Shown here: positions 6,693 to 9,674 of the stretch, piece by piece
Layout of the letters: each line of letters starts with the position of its first letter
Position numbering within the stretch: the first letter of the stretch is position 1
Made by a program: the position numbers and the translations under genes
Assembly (NCBI GenBank): GCA_003558175.1
Contig: PWMO01000335.1
Span: 1-9,674 of the forward strand
Origin: Spirochaetaceae bacterium
Lineage (GTDB): Bacteria > Spirochaetota > Spirochaetia > DSM-27196 > PWMO01
Direction: 5' to 3'
DNA: 9,674 nt
The notes under the pieces: model-generated
What the model saw: the letters and a program-made list of their open reading frames with translations, nothing else
What the model was told of the DNA's origin: nothing
The model's database searches: none

Positions 6693-7400
6693 TCAGAGGC
6701 CCGAAAGCGGGCCGAGGAACGGGTCCAGCGCCACAAAGAAGAGAATGATCACCAGCGCCGGGAAAAAGTTCCCGGTGCGGATCTTTTTCAGCCCCAGCAG
6801 GTTGATACCGATCATGATCACCAGCGCGCCTCCGGCGCCGGTGATTTCGCTCAGCACCAACGGCGTAACCAGTGGACGCAGCGCACCGGCAGCCAGGGTC
6901 AGCCCGCCCTGGTAGACCAGGATGGTCAGTGCCGAGAACCCCACCCCGACCCCCATCGCCCCGGCCAACAGAATGGACATGAATCCATCCATCACGCTCT
7001 TGGTCAGAATCAGCTCGTAATTGCCTTCGGCGCCGGCACGAAAGGCGCCCACGATAGTCAGCGCTCCAACACAGTAGAGCACGCTGGCGGTCAGAAAGCC
7101 GTAGGCAAACTGGCTGTCGGAATTGCGCGCTGCAAAGCGCGATCTCAGAAAGTCGCCCAGGCGCAGAATGCCGTTCTCAATCCCCAGCACTTCGCCGACC
7201 ACGCCGCCGAGCACCAGCGACAGCGCCAGGTAGAGTATTCGCGTCGCCTCGAGGGTCATCGATATGCCGATGATCAGCGAGACAACGCCAATCCCCACGT
7301 AGACCGCCTCTTTGAGCTCGTCTCCAATGCCGCGGCGCAGAATGAGGCCCAGAATCGTTCCCACGACGACCGCGGCTGCATTCACTATGGTTGCAATCAT
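6693..7400 (-). CDS. DUF554 family membrane protein (YqgA/YdfK-like)
   Basis: This 235-residue inner-membrane protein belongs to the DUF554 family of E. coli YqgA and B. subtilis YdfK, whose transport or other function is unestablished. Seven hydrophobic stretches are visible: about 1-21, 33-50, 56-74, 98-121, 140-174 (long, probably two passes or a re-entrant turn), 187-204 and 211-233. Family-like elements are MIATIVNAAAVVVGTILGL at the start, a KSVMDGFMSILLA block (134-146), GVGVGFSALTILVYQGG (150-166) and ITGAGGALVIMIGINLLGL (186-204). Length is typical. The ATG at 7400 is chosen because a -10 box ends 6 nt upstream; no Shine-Dalgarno site is present. It is a single-gene unit, divergent from the TPR lipoprotein. 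Confidence 0.92.
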   Translation of the reverse strand: MIATIVNAAAVVVGTILGLILRRGIGDELKEAVYVGIGVVSLIIGISMTLEATRILYLALSLVLGGVVGEVLGIENGILRLGDFLRSRFAARNSDSQFAYGFLTASVLYCVGALTIVGAFRAGAEGNYELILTKSVMDGFMSILLAGAMGVGVGFSALTILVYQGGLTLAAGALRPLVTPLVLSEITGAGGALVIMIGINLLGLKKIRTGNFFPALVIILFFVALDPFLGPLSGL

Positions 7401-7406
7401 GGCGGC

Positions 7407-7435
7407 ATTCTACCCGAAGCGCAAACTGTTGTCGA
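7407..7435 (-). promoter_or_regulatory. Promoter of the DUF554 gene, leaderless
   Basis: On the minus strand TCGACA (7435-7430) and TAGAAT (7412-7407) are 17 nt apart, each matching consensus at 5 of 6 bases. Six nucleotides separate the -10 box from the ATG at 7400, so transcription should start essentially at the start codon. The -35 box overlaps that of the divergent lipoprotein promoter. Confidence 0.7.
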
Positions 7436-7457
7436 TTGACCACGCTTGTGCTATTCT
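7429..7457 (+). promoter_or_regulatory. Promoter of the TPR lipoprotein gene, near-leaderless
   Basis: TTGTCG (7429-7434) and TATTCT (7452-7457) are 17 nt apart. The -10 box is 9 nt from the ATG at 7467. The -35 hexamer shares 5 bp (7430-7434) with the opposite-strand -35 of the DUF554 promoter, so two RNA polymerases probably cannot bind at once. A second TTGACC at 7436 is only 10 nt from the -10 box and is too close to be used. Confidence 0.6.
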
Positions 7458-7466
7458 CGGTGAGAT

Positions 7467-7883
7467 ATGAGGCACTGCACCAGATTTGCGCTTGCTGCCG
7501 TTGTGGCAATGTTTTCTGTACTTGCGTTTGCCGGATGCCGGACCGGCCCGGTTGAAATACCCGAAGGTCTGACGCAGGCCGAGCTGTTCCAGCGCGGCCA
7601 GGAAGCGCTTGACGCCAACCGCTACGAGGTGGCGCTGCAATACTATGAAACGTTTCTCGAGCGGTTTCCCGACGATCGCGCCAACGGCGCCGAGGCACGC
7701 TACGAGATTGCCTTCATCCATTACAAGATGGATGACTGGGATACCGCGCGCCGGCTCTTCAACCAGTTGATTGCTGACTACGACGGCGAAGACGCCGAAG
7801 AACTGCCGGCCTGGCCGCGGGTTCTGTCACTACGAATCCTGGAAATAATGGATCAGGGCGGCTGGCCACCACCGCGCCGCTGA
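7467..7883 (+). CDS. Small TPR lipoprotein
   Basis: This 138-residue protein starts with a lipoprotein signal peptide (MRHCTR, hydrophobic ALAAVVAMFSVLAFAG) ending at lipobox FAGC, with Cys24 as the likely lipidated residue. The Phe at -3 is atypical for proteobacterial lipoboxes but fits the relaxed form described in spirochaetes. Two tetratricopeptide-like helical repeats follow: about 38-71 (AELFQRGQEALDANRYEVAL...) and 75-108 (AEARYEIAFIHYKMDDWDTA...). The spacing and LERFPDDR turn resemble the TPRs of BamD/YfiO-type outer-membrane assembly proteins. At this length it has far fewer repeats than BamD, so a scaffold or adaptor role at the envelope is the safe reading. Gene is monocistronic and converges on the exported protein gene at 7941. 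Confidence 0.8.
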   Translation: MRHCTRFALAAVVAMFSVLAFAGCRTGPVEIPEGLTQAELFQRGQEALDANRYEVALQYYETFLERFPDDRANGAEARYEIAFIHYKMDDWDTARRLFNQLIADYDGEDAEELPAWPRVLSLRILEIMDQGGWPPPRR

Positions 7884-7913
7884 CCGCGATTTCTGACCCC
7901 TGCTGAGCGGCGC
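7874..7913. terminator. Weak inverted repeat between convergent genes
   Basis: GCGCCGCT (7874-7881) pairs exactly with AGCGGCGC (7906-7913), leaving a 24-nt loop. It spans the lipoprotein stop codon and lies in the 57-nt gap before the convergent gene. The long loop and absence of a T-run make it only a possible terminator. Confidence 0.25.
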
Positions 7914-7940
7914 ACGGCAGCGCGGCGCGCACGGGGCACG

Positions 7941-8399
7941 CTACTGCAGCGGCAGCACGGCCGGGAAATCCGCCGCGCCGTCACCCCATGAGACGTTCCG
8001 AAAGAAGAGATACTCACGCACAAAGACCGAGACAAGCGTACAGGCATCGTAGTCTCCGTTGGTCACTATCAGGGTGAAGTCTTCATCACGGTTGCTGTAG
8101 AACGTTACCTCGCGCCCGGCGTCTTCAAAGAGGTAGACGGTGCCGACCGCACACTGCCGGGTCTGCCACTGTTCATCGGGATCGACCGCCTCGGCAATCA
8201 GCGAGACGGTGACCGTTCCACCACCTCCGTCGTATTGCGCTGCATGGTGGACGATCGGGTTGGGCCCCAGAACCGCTACCCCGCGGCGCTGTTCGGGGCC
8301 GCGTACCAGCACCAGTGTCTCCTGGCCGGCCGCTGCAGCAGAGAAAGCCAGGAGGAGCAACGGCAGCGTGAGCGCGGCCGCGACTCGCGCGCTATTCAA
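7941..8399 (-). CDS. Small exported protein of unrecognised family
   Basis: I do not recognise this 152-residue protein. With the TTG start at 8399 it begins MNSARVAAALTLPLLLLAFSAAAAGQE, a good Sec signal peptide with cleavage around residues 24-25. The mature part (about 128 residues) looks beta-rich: ETLVLVRGPE, a Gly run at 58-61 before TVTVSLIAEAV, then GTVYLFED, REVTFYSNRDEDFTLIV and VSVFVREYLFFRNVSW. It has two cysteines (Cys83 and Cys120) that could form a disulfide in the periplasm. The TTG overlaps the last 8 nt of glmS, giving likely operon membership and translational coupling; only a weak AAGAG lies upstream. A longer reading frame exists to 8471 but lies wholly inside glmS and would destroy the signal peptide. 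Strong G/C third positions support coding. Confidence 0.7.
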   Translation of the reverse strand: MNSARVAAALTLPLLLLAFSAAAAGQETLVLVRGPEQRRGVAVLGPNPIVHHAAQYDGGGGTVTVSLIAEAVDPDEQWQTRQCAVGTVYLFEDAGREVTFYSNRDEDFTLIVTNGDYDACTLVSVFVREYLFFRNVSWGDGAADFPAVLPLQ

Positions 8400-9674
8400 C
8401 CGTGACGCTCTTGGCCAGATTGCGCGGCTGATCGACGTCACGGCCGAGCTCGAGTGCACAGTAGTAGGCAAAGAGCTGCAGCGGAATCATCATCAGGAAG
8501 GGATAGACGTAGTCTGCCGCGCGGGGGACATAGATTACGTCGTCGGCAATTGCGGCAACGTCCCGGTCTCCCTCTACCGCCACGGCAATCACCGGCCCCT
8601 TGCGCGCCTTCACTTCTTTCATGTTGGAGATAACCTTCTCGCGCAGACCGTCATCCGGCACCAGAAACAGGCTGGGTGTCTGCTCGTTGATCAGGGCAAT
8701 CGGCCCGTGCTTGATTTCGGCGGCGCTGTAGCCTTCGGCATGGATGTAGGAGATCTCCTTCAGCTTCAGCGCCCCCTCGAGCGCAACCGGATAGTTGATG
8801 CCCCGGCCGAGAAAGAGAAAGTCCTGAGCGGTGTGGTAGCGCGACGCCAGCGCCTCCAGTTCCGCATGCCGATCCAGGATGGACTGCACCAGATCGGGTA
8901 TTGACTCCAGCGCCTCGATGAAATGCAGCCCCTGCTCGTAGGACATGTCGCGCATGCGCGCGATCAGCAGCGTGTAGAGATAGAGCGCGGTGAGCTGGCT
9001 GGTAAACGCCTTGGTGGAAGCCACCGCGATCTCGGGCCCGGAGTGAATATAGACGCCGCCGTCGGACTCGCGCGGAATGGTCGAGCCGACCACGTTGCAG
9101 ATTCCGAGCACACGCGCGCCTTTTCGCTGCAGCTCGCGCATGGCATAGAGGGTGTCGGCCGTCTCGCCCGACTGCGAAATAGCGAAGTAGATGCTGCTGC
9201 GCTCGACGATTGGGTTGCGGTAGCGCAGTTCTGAAGCCAGCTCGGCGTTGCACGGGATGCGCGCCAGGTTCTCTATCAGATACGACGCCACCATACCGGC
9301 ATGATAAGACGTGCCGGCGGCCACCAGCTTGACCCGCTCGATCTCGAGCAGCTCACGATTGGTCATGTTGAGTCCACCCAGATGGGCGGTGGCGTACTCG
9401 TGGCTGATACGCCCCTGCATGGCGCGTTTGATCGACTCCGGCTGCTCGAAGATCTCCTTCTCCATGAAGTAGCGGTAGTCGTCTTTCTCTATCTCTTCGA
9501 GTTCCCAGCTGATGATGACGATCTTCTTGTCAACGCGGCGCTCGCGCATATCGGTAGTGCTGTAGCCGTCGGGGGTGATTTTCACCACCTCGCCGTCTTC
9601 AAGGTAGACCACCTGCTTGGTATGCGCGATCAGAGCGGTGACATCGCTTCCCAGGAGCATTTCACCTTCGCCGA
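8392..9674 (-). CDS. glmS: Glutamine-fructose-6-phosphate aminotransferase, C-terminal part (partial)
   Basis: The frame continues to the right edge (GEGE precedes the ATG at 9660, which is internal), so 426 residues of an expected 600 or so are visible. GlmS makes glucosamine-6-phosphate from fructose-6-phosphate and glutamine, the entry to peptidoglycan and LPS amino sugars (EC 2.6.1.16). Counting from the Met at 9660, the end of the glutaminase domain (LLGSDVTAL, YLEDGEVV) is followed by the linker DYRYFMEKEIFEQP (61-74). Sugar isomerase domain 1 has AAGTSYHAG (114-122), SQSGETADT (162-170) and SGPEIAVASTKAFTSQL (207-223). Domain 2 has FLGRGINYPVALEGALKLKE and HAEGYSAAEIKHGP (307-320). The C-terminus GRDVDQPRNLAKSVTVE is the conserved family tail. 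The N-terminal catalytic Cys, start and promoter lie outside the window. An unrecognised exported protein gene is coupled downstream. Confidence 0.97.
   Translation of the reverse strand, partial: GEGEMLLGSDVTALIAHTKQVVYLEDGEVVKITPDGYSTTDMRERRVDKKIVIISWELEEIEKDDYRYFMEKEIFEQPESIKRAMQGRISHEYATAHLGGLNMTNRELLEIERVKLVAAGTSYHAGMVASYLIENLARIPCNAELASELRYRNPIVERSSIYFAISQSGETADTLYAMRELQRKGARVLGICNVVGSTIPRESDGGVYIHSGPEIAVASTKAFTSQLTALYLYTLLIARMRDMSYEQGLHFIEALESIPDLVQSILDRHAELEALASRYHTAQDFLFLGRGINYPVALEGALKLKEISYIHAEGYSAAEIKHGPIALINEQTPSLFLVPDDGLREKVISNMKEVKARKGPVIAVAVEGDRDVAAIADDVIYVPRAADYVYPFLMMIPLQLFAYYCALELGRDVDQPRNLAKSVTVE

Noticed and set aside
8140..8904. A 254-codon plus-strand open frame
   Set aside because: It runs antisense across two minus-strand genes, the exported protein and GlmS. 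Low-complexity, Arg/Pro/Ser-rich sequence indicates a shadow frame.
1..9674. CRISPR array, mobile element, prophage, tRNA or toxin-antitoxin/defence island
   Set aside because: No spaced direct repeats, transposase or integrase motifs, cloverleaf-like segments or recognisable defence domains were seen. All gaps between genes are under 160 bp.

Overview
This window looks like ordinary chromosomal DNA from a GC-rich bacterium. It has strong G/C third-position bias in every gene, dense packing, and short or overlapping gene junctions. I saw no insertion sequence, prophage, integrase, CRISPR array, tRNA or rRNA. The mix is a spore-photoproduct-lyase-like radical SAM protein, a degenerate ParB-like protein, a FecR-domain protein, a DUF554 membrane protein, a TPR lipoprotein with a loose lipobox (Phe at -3) and a GlmS with an MEKEIFEQP-type linker. 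That mix reminds me of free-living Spirochaetota, but the assignment is an inference and no marker gene here proves it.

Layout. Positions 1-2499 (minus strand) hold a three-gene overlapping unit: ParB-like protein, SPL-like radical SAM protein, then a FecR-domain exported protein that runs off the left edge. Positions 2500-2658 are a divergent promoter region with a GC-rich palindrome between the two -35 boxes. Positions 2659-4002 (plus) encode homoserine dehydrogenase with a C-terminal ACT domain. Positions 4092-6629 (plus) encode an alpha-glucan phosphorylase of the DUF3417-containing branch. A perfect GC hairpin separates it from a convergent DUF554 membrane protein (6693-7400, minus). A very compact divergent promoter pair then starts a TPR lipoprotein (7467-7883, plus). 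It converges on a minus-strand pair: GlmS (8392 to beyond the right edge) and a small unrecognised exported protein (7941-8399) whose TTG start overlaps the glmS stop.

The metabolic genes are housekeeping: Thr/Met/Ile branch point (hom), glycogen breakdown (glgP) and amino-sugar supply for the cell wall (glmS). They share no obvious pathway.

The most interesting signal is regulatory. Five sigma70-like promoters can be read, and each has a -10 box only 6-9 nt upstream of an ATG, which predicts leaderless or near-leaderless mRNAs. For hom this ATG opens a 9-codon mini-ORF whose stop overlaps the hom start (ATGA). Operon-internal genes instead use Shine-Dalgarno sites or overlaps. The ParB-like/SPL-like/FecR unit is the best candidate for uncharacterised biology: the radical SAM protein has Glu where the catalytic Cys of true spore photoproduct lyase should be, and the ParB-like protein has lost the usual CTP-binding motifs.
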